In this document: positions 1 to 8,900 of the stretch, in pieces | Position numbering within the stretch: position 1 is the first letter of the stretch | Layout of the letters: the number at the start of each line of letters is the position of its first letter | DNA from: ZC4RG30 sp049841155 | GTDB lineage: Bacteria > Pseudomonadota > Gammaproteobacteria > Steroidobacterales > Steroidobacteraceae | Assembly (NCBI GenBank): GCA_049841155.1 | Contig: JASGHI010000004.1 | Coordinates: 766,124-830,123, forward strand | Length of the DNA: 64,000 bases | Direction of reading: 5' to 3' | Notes under the pieces: generated by a model | The model's database searches: none | The model's input: the letters and a program-made list of their open reading frames with translations, nothing else | Told to the model about the DNA's origin: nothing | Made by a program: the position numbers and the translations under genes

Positions 1-101
1 CAAGGGCCGCTGCAGTCTACGGGACGGCCGGTCGCCTGGCTATTGGGGGATCGGTTGCCGATCGTGGAATGTCCCGGTGTGGCTGGGTTTAAGCTTGTGC
101 C

Positions 102-1190
102 ATGACCTACGCAGCCATCACCGGCTGGGGCAAATGCCTGCCTCCGGCCATACTGTCCAATGCGGATCTGGCCACCATCCTCGATACCAGCGACGAGTGG
201 ATCACCACCCGCACGGGGATCCGCGAACGGCGCATTTCGCATGTGGGCCTGGGCGAATTGGCCGAGGTGGCAGCGCGTCGCGCGCTGGCCGCTGCCGGGC
301 GCGATGCCGCCGACATCGACCTCATCGTCTTCGGCACCACCAGCTACGAAGACCAGGCGCCCAACCAGGCCTCCGGTCTGCAGCAGCGGCTGGGCGCCGC
401 CCGCGCCGCCTCGATGGATGTGAACACGGCCTGCACCAGTTTCCTCTATGCCTGGTCCAGCGCCAACGCGATGGTGCGCAATGGCGTGGTGCGCAATGCG
501 CTCATCGTCGGCGGCGAGGTGATCAGCCGCTTCATTGACTGGAGCAACCGCAATGTGGCGGTGCTGTTCGGCGATGGCTGTGCCGCCATCGTGATCGAGG
601 CGGTGGTGGATGAGCAGGGCCTGCTGGCGGAGAAGCTGGGTTGCGATTCAGCGGGGCGCGATGCGCTGGTGATCCAGGGCATGGGCACGCGCTATGCGGA
701 TCTCAGGCGCCGCTACGGCCAGACACAATGGGTGTTCGAAGGACAGGAGATCTTCAAGCGCGCCGTGCTGGGCATGGGGCAGGCGGCAGTGGATGTGCTG
801 GCGCGGCGCGGCCTGGCGGCGAAGGACGTGGATCTGGTCATTCCGCACCAGGCGAACCTGCGCATCATCGAGGCCGTGGCCCGGCGGGTGGACATCCCCA
901 TGGAGCGCGTGTTCGTGAACGTGCAGCGCTACGGCAACATGTCTGCGGCCACGGTGCCTATTGCACTGGTGGAGGCGCTGGAGGAGGGGCGGGTGCAGCC
1001 GGGGGCGATGCTGCTCATGCCCGCCTTCGGCGCGGGGCTGACCTGGTGCGCGCACCTGGCGCGCTGGGGAGAGCGGACGGTGCCGATTGGCGGCTGCGAC
1101 GCGGCGCTGCCGCCCACGCCGCACAGCGCGCTCGAGATCGTGCGTGAACAGATCGCACGCCGCGAGCGCGCCGCGGGCCAGGGGCTTTAG
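102..1190 (+). CDS. Beta-ketoacyl-ACP synthase III family protein (FabH-like)
   Basis: Thiolase-fold condensing enzyme of 362 residues. FabH-type enzymes join an acyl-CoA primer to malonyl-ACP to start fatty acid or related chain synthesis in the cytoplasm. The catalytic triad is visible: Cys111 in NTACTSF, His249 in IPHQAN and Asn279 in YGNMSAAT, all with the usual spacing. About 30 extra C-terminal residues follow the normal FabH end. No other fatty acid genes are adjacent, so it could be a housekeeping FabH paralogue or a specialised ketosynthase III; the primer cannot be told from sequence. Its stop codon overlaps the stop of the convergent lipoprotein gene. Confidence 0.88.
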   Translation: MTYAAITGWGKCLPPAILSNADLATILDTSDEWITTRTGIRERRISHVGLGELAEVAARRALAAAGRDAADIDLIVFGTTSYEDQAPNQASGLQQRLGAARAASMDVNTACTSFLYAWSSANAMVRNGVVRNALIVGGEVISRFIDWSNRNVAVLFGDGCAAIVIEAVVDEQGLLAEKLGCDSAGRDALVIQGMGTRYADLRRRYGQTQWVFEGQEIFKRAVLGMGQAAVDVLARRGLAAKDVDLVIPHQANLRIIEAVARRVDIPMERVFVNVQRYGNMSAATVPIALVEALEEGRVQPGAMLLMPAFGAGLTWCAHLARWGERTVPIGGCDAALPPTPHSALEIVREQIARRERAAGQGL

Positions 1191-2026
1191 CGCAGCGTTA
1201 CCTGCAGCGGGCTGGTGAGCGAGATGGCGAGCGGCGTGCCGGCCGCGATCTCGACCTCGGTGCCGGTCTTCTTCGCCGCCACGGCGCCGAGGGCACCGCC
1301 GATGATGCCGCCGATCACCTTGTTGCCGCTGCCATGGCCGATCTGGTTGCCGATGATGGCGCCGGCTGCCGCGCCGCCGGCGATCTTTGCCGTGTCGCGC
1401 GCGGTGTCGCTGCGGCCGGTCTGCGTCACCTCGCCATTGATGGGCAGGCTGGCGCCGCCGGACAGCTCGATCTGCTCGAAGCGCATGGCCAGTGTCGGCA
1501 CGCCGCCGATCTGCCTGCTGCCCGAGACCACATTGACCACCTGGCCGGAGACCACGGTGCCCTGGGGCAGCGCGACATGGCCATCGACGATCACGTCCTG
1601 CGCCAGCCGCGCCCGCACGCGGTCACCCACCTGCGCGGTCTTGCTGGTGAGGTCCGAGGAGAGCGTCAGCTCCAGGTTGGTGCCGGCGGGCACGCTGACC
1701 ATACGCGGCGCGGGCGCCGGCGCCGGCTTGCTGGCAACCGGAGCGGCAGGAGCGGGCTTCGCTGCCGCGGGCTTCGGGGCCGGCTTGGGTGCGGGCTTGG
1801 GCGCTGCGGCCACTGGAGGCGGCGGGGCAGGCTCGGGGGCCGGTGCGGCGACTGCTGCCTGCTGCTGGGCCAGAGCCGCTTCGCGTGCGGCCAGGTCCGC
1901 CTCGCGCTGCTGCAGTTCGGCCTCACGGGTATCGGTGGCTGCCGCGGGTGGCTGCGCCTGGCCGCAGGCGGCCAGGAGACCTGCCGCACAGCCGGCGAGC
2001 AGAAGATTACGGGGCTTGATCGACAT
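1187..2026 (-). CDS. Glycine-zipper lipoprotein with coiled coil and Pro/Ala-rich linker
   Basis: Predicted lipoprotein of 279 residues. The signal peptide ends in a lipobox (LLAAC, lipidated Cys21). A short Glu/Arg/Ala-rich coiled coil lies at about 35-60, then a Pro/Ala/Lys-rich linker to about 110 that could cross the periplasm or cell wall. A beta-rich domain follows, then a glycine-zipper segment (about 210-250, GGAAAGAIIGNQIG-like) of the kind found in SlyB and Rcp-type outer membrane proteins. Function is unknown; an envelope structural or stress role is an inference. Its stop overlaps that of the FabH-like gene, and the RND pump gene ends 15 bp upstream of its start on the same strand. 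Confidence 0.8.
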   Translation of the reverse strand: MSIKPRNLLLAGCAAGLLAACGQAQPPAAATDTREAELQQREADLAAREAALAQQQAAVAAPAPEPAPPPPVAAAPKPAPKPAPKPAAAKPAPAAPVASKPAPAPAPRMVSVPAGTNLELTLSSDLTSKTAQVGDRVRARLAQDVIVDGHVALPQGTVVSGQVVNVVSGSRQIGGVPTLAMRFEQIELSGGASLPINGEVTQTGRSDTARDTAKIAGGAAAGAIIGNQIGHGSGNKVIGGIIGGALGAVAAKKTGTEVEIAAGTPLAISLTSPLQVTLR

Positions 2027-2041
2027 GATCGGTTCTCCTTC

Positions 2042-5000
2042 TTATCGTGAGCCGATTATCCGGCTCCAAACTGAACGGGAGCCAACTGTCGTCTGCGGGC
2101 TACGGCCGAAGAGCCGGCGCACGCCTATGTAAAATAGCGGCACGAAGAATATGGAAAGCGTCACACCGGTGATCATGCCGCCGATCACCGCGGTGCCGAT
2201 GGCGTTCTGGCCCCCGGCGCCGGCGCCGCGGGCCAGCATCAGCGGCAGCACGCCGGCCACGAAGGCCAGCGAGGTCATCACGATCGGGCGCAGGCGCAGC
2301 CTTGCGGCATGCAGCGTCGCTTCGAGCAGACCCATGCCCGTTTCCTCCGACTTGGCGGCGAATTCCACGATGAGGATGGCGTTCTTCGCCGCCAGGCCCA
2401 TGGTGGTCAGCAAACCGACCTGGAACAGGATGTCGTTCTGCATGCCGCGCAGGTTGGCGGCGATCAGCGCGCCGACGATGCCCAGCGGCACGACCAGAAG
2501 GACGGCGGCGGGAATGGTCCAGCTCTCGTACAACGCCGCCAGCGCGAGAAACACCACCAGCAGCGACAGCAGGTACAGCGGCAGCGCCTGCCCGGACGAC
2601 TGCTGTTCCTGGAAGGAGATGCCGGACCAGGCAAGTCCCACGCCGGCGTTCATCTCGCGGATGATTTCCCCGATGCGCTGCATGGCCGTGCCCGTGCTCT
2701 GGCCGGGCGCCGGCGTGCCCTGGATGGCGAAGGAGGGCACGCCGTTGAAGCGGAACAGCTGCAGGGGCCCGTACATCCAGTGCCAGCTGGCGATCGAGGC
2801 AAAGGGCGCCATCGTGCCGGTGCGGGTACGCAGGTTCCACAGGCCGATGTCCTCGGGCAGCATGCGGAAGGGGGCATCGGCCTGCACGTAGACGCGCTTG
2901 ATGCGTCCCCGGTCGATGAAGTCGTTCACGTAGGCGCCGCCCAGCGCAATGGACAGCAGCGTGTTGACGTCCTGCTGGGAGATGCCGAGCGCGCCGGCCT
3001 TGGGCCGGTCGATGTCGATCTTCAGCTGGGGCTGGTCGTCGATGCCGCTGTAGCGCACATTTGCCAGCACCGGATCGGCGCGCGCGATCTGCAGGAAGCG
3101 CTCGCGGGCCGCGACGAAGTCGTCGTAACCCAGTCCGCCCACGTTCAGCAGCTGCAGGTCGAAGCCCGACGCATTGCCCAGGTCCGGTACCGGAGCGGGA
3201 ACCGAGGTGATGATGCGCGCCTGACGGTCGTTGGCGAAGTGCTCGGCGATGCGCCGCGCGATGACCGAGGCACGCTGATCAGGCCTGCGCCGTTCGCTCC
3301 AGTCCTTGAGGACGATGGAGGCCTGGCCCTGGCTCTGGCCACTGCCCGTGTTGCTGAAACCCGGCTGGGAATAGACGCCGACGAGCGAGTCTTTTTCGTT
3401 TTCCAGAATGTAGTCGGCCACCCGGTCGGTCACCGCGGCGGTCTGCTCCAGCGTCGCGCCCTCGGGCAGCATGTACAGCCCGTTGAAGCGCCCCTGATCC
3501 TCCTCCGGCAGGAAGGAGGTCGGTGTATGCGCGAACAGCAGCCAGATTGCACCGCAGATGAGTCCGTAGACGCCGTACCAGAGCGCGCGCTTGGGAATCA
3601 TCCGGCCGATGGTGGCTACGTAACCTTTCTGCGAGCGGTCCACCAGGTTGTTGAAGGCGCCGAACGGGCCATGCCGGTGCCCGTCGCCGGGCGGATGGGG
3701 CTTGAGCAACTGGGCGCACAGTGCGGGCGTGAGCGTCAGCGCCACGAACAGCGACAGCATCATGGCCGCCACCAGCGTCACCGAGAACTGCCGGTAGATG
3801 ACACCGGTGGCTCCGCCGAAGAATGCCATCGGCAGGAACACGGCCGACAGCACGACGGCGATGCCGGTCAGTGCGCTGGTGATCTCGCGCATCGACTCGC
3901 GCGTGGCTTCGATGGGCGTCAGGTTGCGCTCGCGCATCAACCGCTCGACGTTCTCCACCACGACGATGGCATCGTCCACCAGCAGGCCGATGGCCAGCAC
4001 CGTGCCGAACATCGTCAGCATGTTGACGGACATGCCGGCCACGTACAGCACCGCGAAGGTGCCGAGCAGCACGATGGGAACGGTGATGGCCGGGATCAGT
4101 GTCGAACGCCAGTTCTGCAGGAACAGGAAGATCACGACCACCACCAGGGCGATGCCTTCCAGCAGCGTCGTCACCACGCCATGGATGGAGCGCTCGACGA
4201 AGGGCGAGACGTCGACGGGATAGGTGACCTCGACGCCGGGCGGAAACTGCGGCCGCAACTGCTGGATGACGTCCTTGACGGCGGCGATGGTCTCCAGCGC
4301 ATTGGCTTCCGGCGTGAGCCGGATGGACATGGCCGCGGCCGGATAACCATTGTAGCGGTGGGCAACATTGTAGGACTCGGACCCCATCTCCACGCGCGCC
4401 ACGTCGTCGACCCGCACGGTGGAACCGTCGGGATTGGTGCGCAGCAGGATCTGCTTGAACTGGTCGGGGGAGGTAAAGCGCGCCTGCACGTTCACGACGG
4501 CGTTGAGCTGCTGGCCGGGCACCACCGGCAGCGCGCCGAGCTGGCCGGCCGATACCTGCACGTTCTCGGCCTGGATGGCTGAGACCACGTCCGAAGGCGT
4601 CAGGCGCAGCGCGGCGAGGCGGTGCGGATCGAGCCAGATGCGCATGGCGTACTGGCCGCCGAACACTCCGAGGTCACCGATTCCCGGGGTGCGGTTGACC
4701 GGGTCGACCAGCACGCTGTTGAGGAAGTCCGCCAGGTCCGCCGGCCGCATCCGGCGCGACGTGTCGTAAATCGTGACCTGCAGCGAAGTGGCGGGAGCCG
4801 CCTTGCGCACGGTCACGCCCTGGCGCTGCACTTCTGCGGGCAGGCGGGGCATGGCCTGCTGCACCCGGTTCTGCACCTGCACCTGCGCCACGTCGGCATC
4901 GGTGCCGGGCACGAAGCTCACGTTGATGCGCGACGCCCCGTTGGAGCTGCTGCTGGAATCCATGTAGAGGAAGCCGTCGAGCGCAGACAGCTGCTGCTCG

Positions 5001-5197
5001 ATGAGCTGCGTCACGGTCTGGTCGAGGATTTCGCCGCTGGCGCCTGGATAGTTCGCGGAGATCTGCACCGAAGGCGGCGCCACCCGCGGATACTGCGTGA
5101 TCGGCAGCCGCGGCAGCGCCATCAGGCCGGCAACCGCGATGCCGATCGCGATGACCCAGGCGAAGACCGGCCGGTCGATGAAGAACCAGGAAATCAT
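2042..5197 (-). CDS. RND efflux pump inner membrane subunit (AcrB/HAE1 type)
   Basis: Proton-driven multidrug exporter of 1051 residues, the full AcrB length. It opens with the family N-terminus FFIDRPVFAWVIAI. Proton-relay residues are present: Asp408-Asp409 in TM4 (GLLVDDAIVVVEN) and Lys938 in TM10 (LAAKNAILIVEF). It should form a homotrimer in the inner membrane and take hydrophobic drugs, dyes or bile-like compounds from the periplasm. It follows its membrane fusion partner with a 4-base overlap (ATGA at 5194-5197), so the two are translationally coupled. No outer membrane factor (TolC/OprM) is in the cluster, so a distant one must be shared. Confidence 0.95.
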   Translation of the reverse strand: MISWFFIDRPVFAWVIAIGIAVAGLMALPRLPITQYPRVAPPSVQISANYPGASGEILDQTVTQLIEQQLSALDGFLYMDSSSSSNGASRINVSFVPGTDADVAQVQVQNRVQQAMPRLPAEVQRQGVTVRKAAPATSLQVTIYDTSRRMRPADLADFLNSVLVDPVNRTPGIGDLGVFGGQYAMRIWLDPHRLAALRLTPSDVVSAIQAENVQVSAGQLGALPVVPGQQLNAVVNVQARFTSPDQFKQILLRTNPDGSTVRVDDVARVEMGSESYNVAHRYNGYPAAAMSIRLTPEANALETIAAVKDVIQQLRPQFPPGVEVTYPVDVSPFVERSIHGVVTTLLEGIALVVVVIFLFLQNWRSTLIPAITVPIVLLGTFAVLYVAGMSVNMLTMFGTVLAIGLLVDDAIVVVENVERLMRERNLTPIEATRESMREITSALTGIAVVLSAVFLPMAFFGGATGVIYRQFSVTLVAAMMLSLFVALTLTPALCAQLLKPHPPGDGHRHGPFGAFNNLVDRSQKGYVATIGRMIPKRALWYGVYGLICGAIWLLFAHTPTSFLPEEDQGRFNGLYMLPEGATLEQTAAVTDRVADYILENEKDSLVGVYSQPGFSNTGSGQSQGQASIVLKDWSERRRPDQRASVIARRIAEHFANDRQARIITSVPAPVPDLGNASGFDLQLLNVGGLGYDDFVAARERFLQIARADPVLANVRYSGIDDQPQLKIDIDRPKAGALGISQQDVNTLLSIALGGAYVNDFIDRGRIKRVYVQADAPFRMLPEDIGLWNLRTRTGTMAPFASIASWHWMYGPLQLFRFNGVPSFAIQGTPAPGQSTGTAMQRIGEIIREMNAGVGLAWSGISFQEQQSSGQALPLYLLSLLVVFLALAALYESWTIPAAVLLVVPLGIVGALIAANLRGMQNDILFQVGLLTTMGLAAKNAILIVEFAAKSEETGMGLLEATLHAARLRLRPIVMTSLAFVAGVLPLMLARGAGAGGQNAIGTAVIGGMITGVTLSIFFVPLFYIGVRRLFGRSPQTTVGSRSVWSRIIGSR

Positions 5198-6315
5198 GTT
5201 TCGGAGGAGGCGATGCGCACGCCGTCTCCCGGAGTGGTGTTCTGGCCGCCTTCCACGATGATGGTCTCGCCGGGGGCGAGGCCCTGTTCGATCAGCCAGC
5301 GCGCTCCGAAGGCGCGCGACACCGTGACATCGCGCAACGCGATCTTGCCTTCACCATCCACCAGGCGCACGAAGGAGCGTCCCTGGCGGTCGCGCTCCAG
5401 CGCATGCTGCGGGATCAGGATGGCCTGCGGGTTCACGCCCTCGGTGATCACCGCCTTGACGTACATGCCCGGCAGCAGCACGCCGTCGGGATTGGGGAAT
5501 TCCGCGCGCAGCGCGACCGCGCCCGTGGTGACATCCACGGTGACCTCGGCGAGGCGCAGGCGGCCTTTCTGGGAGTAGTGCGTACCGTCTTCGAGGACCA
5601 GCTCGACATTGCCGACGGTATCGCCGCTGCGGTCCAGATGGCCCTGCTGGGCCTCGCGGCGCAACCGCAGCAGGTCGGCGCTGGACTGGGTGAAATCAAC
5701 GTATACCGGATCCAGCTGCGAGACCGTGGTCAGCGGGGCGGCCTGGCTGGCGCTGACCAGCGCGCCGGGGGTGACCAGGCTGCGGCCGGTGCGGCCCGAC
5801 ACCGGAGCCGTCACTCGCGTCCACTGCAGGTCGATGCGCGCGGCGCTGGCCGCGGCCTCGCGTTCGCGCACCGTGGCCAGCGCCTGGGCGTAGGCCGCAT
5901 CGGCATTGTCGTAGTCCTGCTGGCTGATGGTCTTCTCGGGCAGCAGGCTGCGGTAGCGCTGCACCAGCAGTTCACTGACGCGCGCCGCGGCGCGGGCACT
6001 GGCGAGGGATGCCTCGGCCCGCTCCAGCGCGGCGCGGAACGGCGCGGGATCGATCTGGTAGAGAGTCTGGCCCTGGCGTACTACGGCGCCTTCGGTGAAG
6101 AGGCGTTCGCGGATGATGCCGCCGACTTGCGGCCGTACCTCGGCCGAGGCCTGGGCTGTCACGCGTCCGGGCAGCTCGGTCTGCATGTTCAGAGGCTCGG
6201 TCCGGACCGTCAGTGTGGTGACTTCGGGTGCGGCGCGTTCCGGGGGCGGGGCTTGCTTGCTGCAGGCGGTGCAGGCGAGCAGCAAGCTGGTCCAGAGCAT
6301 CGTATGACGCAGCAT
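5194..6315 (-). CDS. RND efflux membrane fusion protein (AcrA type lipoprotein)
   Basis: Periplasmic adaptor of 373 residues linking the AcrB-type pump to an outer membrane channel. An N-terminal lipoprotein signal carries two candidate lipidated cysteines (Cys15 and Cys18 in LLLACTAC). The biotinyl-lipoyl half-motif follows (PQVGGIIRERLFTEG...VRQGQTLYQIDP), then an alpha-hairpin at about 90-165, the second half of the lipoyl domain (TAPVSGRTG) and the beta-barrel and proximal domains. It is the first gene of a two-gene operon with the pump, start overlapping stop. No TetR-type repressor sits beside it, unlike many acrAB loci, so regulation cannot be read from the context. Confidence 0.94.
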   Translation of the reverse strand: MLRHTMLWTSLLLACTACSKQAPPPERAAPEVTTLTVRTEPLNMQTELPGRVTAQASAEVRPQVGGIIRERLFTEGAVVRQGQTLYQIDPAPFRAALERAEASLASARAAARVSELLVQRYRSLLPEKTISQQDYDNADAAYAQALATVREREAAASAARIDLQWTRVTAPVSGRTGRSLVTPGALVSASQAAPLTTVSQLDPVYVDFTQSSADLLRLRREAQQGHLDRSGDTVGNVELVLEDGTHYSQKGRLRLAEVTVDVTTGAVALRAEFPNPDGVLLPGMYVKAVITEGVNPQAILIPQHALERDRQGRSFVRLVDGEGKIALRDVTVSRAFGARWLIEQGLAPGETIIVEGGQNTTPGDGVRIASSET

Positions 6316-6369
6316 ATATGTTCCATTCTGACTGAAGCCGTGATGCGGCTCCAGTGCTTCAGTAAACCC

Positions 6370-8280
6370 TCACAAGGCTTCCTGCAACCGCGGATGGGGA
6401 GACTGCGCCGTGACCACCCGGTCCCGGCCCGAGGCCTTGGCCCTGTAGAGCGCGCCGTCGGCGCGCTGCAGCAGCGCGCTGACCGAATCGCCCGGCCGTG
6501 ACATGGCAACCCCGATGCTGACCGTGATGGCGCCCAGTTCGGGAGCGATGGAGGCGATGTCCGTGGCGCTGACATGGGTGCGCAGCGTTTCGGCGCGCGC
6601 GGTTGCAAGACGCAGATCGGTGCCGGGAATCACCACCAGGAATTCTTCACCTCCGATGCGGCCGAGGAACTCCGGGGGCTGCAGCATGGCCTTGAGACGC
6701 CCGGCCACCAGCCCCAGCACCCGGTCGCCGATGACATGGCCGAAGGTATCGTTGATGCGCTTGAAATGGTCGATGTCCAGCAGCACCGCAGCCACCCCCT
6801 GGTCCCCTGCCTGCAGGGCCACCGGCAGCAGCGACAGCACGGCGCGCCGGTTGGGCACGCCGGTGAGCTCGTCGGTGAGTGCCAGGTGGCGCATGCGCCG
6901 GGAGTTGCGGTTGTGGTGCAGGGCGAGCGTGGCCAGGAGCCCGGCCAGCAGCACGATGAGGCCTGACACCACATACTGCAGGTTGCGCGCCCGGCGGGTC
7001 TGCTCCAGCAGCTTCTGGTTCGCCATGCTCTCGCGCAGCAGCGCGCCGTATTCCTTCTCGCGCGTGGCTGTGTCGAACTCGACCTTCAGCACGGCGAAAT
7101 GCTGATCGATCTGGTTGCGCAGCAGCTGTTCGGAGGTGGCCTTCGCGGCATCCTGCCACTGGAAGGCCCGCCGCCAGTCGCCCAGTTCCGAGTCCACCAG
7201 CGCCAGCTGCTCGTAGGCGGCGACCATTTCCAGCTGGGCGCCGGCACCGCGGAACACGGCGAGCGCAGAGGCCAAGAGCTGACGCGCCTGCATCAGCTGG
7301 CCGAGCGAGCGCTGGGCCATTGCTTCGGTGAGAGAGATCAGCGCGCCGAGCCGGGTGTCGATCTGCTCCTGCTGCAGCGCGTGCGCGTGGCGCAGTTCAC
7401 CCAGCGCCGCCTGGGCATCACCGCGCGCCAGCGCCACGGCGGCCAGGCCGCGCAGTGCATAGGCCTGGCCGCGGGCATAGTCGATTTCACGGCTGGTGCG
7501 GTAGGCAGACTCGAAGGACTGTCTGGCCTGGCGCCAGTTGCCGATGCGCTCGGACACCCGCCCCATGTTGTGTTCGGTCACCACCGTGTCGCGCAGCAGG
7601 CCTGCGGCACGCTGCTTCTGCAGTGCGCGCGAGTAGATCTCGTAGGCCTGCGTGCTGTCGCCCATGCGGTTGTAGGCGGTGGCAATGCCATTGAGGGCAT
7701 TGAGCGCATGCAGCGAGAGGCCGGTCTTCTCGTACAGCTCCTGGGCACGCCGCAGGTCTGCGAGCCCCTGCGCGTAGCTGCCCTGCATGTCGTGCATGAA
7801 GCCGCGCGCGAACAGCGCTCCGGCCAGCATCTCATCGTCCTGCGCGCTGGTGGCCGTGGATACGGCCTGGTCGTAGAGCGCGAGCGCCTCGGCGTTCTCG
7901 GCCTGCATTTCGTGGCCTTCGCCGCGGCAGGTCAGAAGGCCCGCGCGCAGTCCCTGGCGCCGCAGGCGGGCCTGCAGCCCCTGCATCATTCCCACCTGCT
8001 GCTCCAGCGCGGCCAGATCGCGTTCGGAGTAGTACTCGCACAGCAGCAGCCGCGCGCGGAATTCCTGGTCGACGTCCGGTTGTGCCGCAAGGCGCTGCAA
8101 TGCCTGTTCGGCCAGGCGGCGTGTCTGGTTGGCGTTGTGGCGCAGCGCCACCGTGGCCTCTGCCAGCAGCCCTTCGACGATGCTGTCCGGCGCGGCAGCC
8201 GGCGCCGCCGCCAGCAATGGCTGGCCGGCCAGCAGCAGGGGCAGCACCCAACGGGCGGGCGGCAGGCGGAAGAAGGACAT
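6370..8280 (-). CDS. TPR sensor diguanylate cyclase (GGDEF)
   Basis: Membrane-anchored diguanylate cyclase of 636 residues that should make cyclic di-GMP from GTP. An N-terminal signal peptide (to about residue 25) leads to a long helical region of tetratricopeptide-like repeats (about 35-400), presumably periplasmic. A coiled segment and one membrane helix (about 437-460) follow, then a cytoplasmic GGDEF domain with active-site motif GGEEF at 543-547. The inhibitory RxxD I-site five residues upstream is replaced by QPPE, so product inhibition is probably absent. It lies 54 bp downstream of the RND adaptor start on the same strand but is probably a separate transcription unit. Confidence 0.92.
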   Translation of the reverse strand: MSFFRLPPARWVLPLLLAGQPLLAAAPAAAPDSIVEGLLAEATVALRHNANQTRRLAEQALQRLAAQPDVDQEFRARLLLCEYYSERDLAALEQQVGMMQGLQARLRRQGLRAGLLTCRGEGHEMQAENAEALALYDQAVSTATSAQDDEMLAGALFARGFMHDMQGSYAQGLADLRRAQELYEKTGLSLHALNALNGIATAYNRMGDSTQAYEIYSRALQKQRAAGLLRDTVVTEHNMGRVSERIGNWRQARQSFESAYRTSREIDYARGQAYALRGLAAVALARGDAQAALGELRHAHALQQEQIDTRLGALISLTEAMAQRSLGQLMQARQLLASALAVFRGAGAQLEMVAAYEQLALVDSELGDWRRAFQWQDAAKATSEQLLRNQIDQHFAVLKVEFDTATREKEYGALLRESMANQKLLEQTRRARNLQYVVSGLIVLLAGLLATLALHHNRNSRRMRHLALTDELTGVPNRRAVLSLLPVALQAGDQGVAAVLLDIDHFKRINDTFGHVIGDRVLGLVAGRLKAMLQPPEFLGRIGGEEFLVVIPGTDLRLATARAETLRTHVSATDIASIAPELGAITVSIGVAMSRPGDSVSALLQRADGALYRAKASGRDRVVTAQSPHPRLQEAL

Positions 8281-8410
8281 CCTGTAACAATATCATTCAG
8301 GCCTGCAGCCAGTGTGCGCCCTGCGTCAAAGTCGTATGCCCGGTGCGCAGATTGTGGGCTACTATTTGCCGGTCCGACCGAAGAACCAGAATTGCAGGTT
8401 GCGACCCAGC

Positions 8411-8806
8411 ATGAAGCGCATCGAGCTGCCCCGTCCCATCGAGGACTATTTCGCGTTCGCCGAGCTGCCGCCGGGAGACAGGGGGCGGCGTTTCACCATC
8501 ACCTTCACCTACTTCGAAGCCGAACGGCTCGACCGTCTGCAATGGTGGTGGCAGCTCAACGCCGCGCAGGAGCGCAGCGGCGGCGAGATGGCGCTGGCAC
8601 AGGCGCGGCGCGAGGCCGTGGACCGGTTCCGGGCGCACATCGAAACCTGGCTCATCAATAGCCACCGGCGTCTGACCGGCGGCGAGCCGTTCCCGTTTCT
8701 CGAGCAGCTGGCCGAGCCGCAGGCGCAGCCGGAGCCCGCCGAAGCCGTGGATCTGGCGGTGCCGGGCGATGCGCCATGGCGCAACTCCCGCGCCGTCAAC
8801 CACTGA
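8411..8806 (+). CDS. Conserved-looking hypothetical protein, 131 residues
   Basis: Small soluble protein with no family I recognise. It starts MKRIELPRPIEDYFAFAELP, then has a beta-like stretch, a Trp-rich patch (LQWWWQLNA), an amphipathic helix (ALAQARREAVDRFRAHIETW) and a Pro/Glu-rich tail. No signal peptide or membrane segment is seen. The frame is open further upstream (ATG at 8312), but the upstream codons look non-coding, so I start at 8411; no good ribosome binding site decides it. Codon-position GC is like the neighbours. It stands divergent from the TPR-GGDEF gene and 94 bp before the RND adaptor. Confidence 0.55.
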   Translation: MKRIELPRPIEDYFAFAELPPGDRGRRFTITFTYFEAERLDRLQWWWQLNAAQERSGGEMALAQARREAVDRFRAHIETWLINSHRRLTGGEPFPFLEQLAEPQAQPEPAEAVDLAVPGDAPWRNSRAVNH

Positions 8807-8818
8807 GCGCCGGCCTGC

Positions 8819-8840
8819 AAATCCACATTAAATCCACATT
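8819..8840. repeat. Tandem 11-bp direct repeat upstream of the MdtA-like gene
   Basis: Two exact adjacent copies of AAATCCACATT sit in an AT-rich island in the 94-bp gap before the second RND adaptor gene. One helical turn apart and lying 60-80 bp before the start codon, they are placed like binding sites for a regulator, but no regulator is known for them and function is inferred only from position. Confidence 0.5.
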
Positions 8841-8900
8841 TATTTGTTGGAATCCTGCTCCGGCGGGAACCCTTGAGCGCCAGGAAGGTCTAATTCTTAG

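Noticed and set aside
1..101. Inverted repeat GATCGG-TTG-CCGATC at 49-63 as an operator for the FabH-like gene
   Set aside because: Short, common by chance in GC-rich DNA, and no promoter could be placed around it.
2309..4582. A 757-codon open frame on the plus strand opposite the AcrB-like gene
   Set aside because: It has His/Arg/Gln-rich composition typical of antisense frames in GC-rich genes, and the minus strand encodes a full RND pump.
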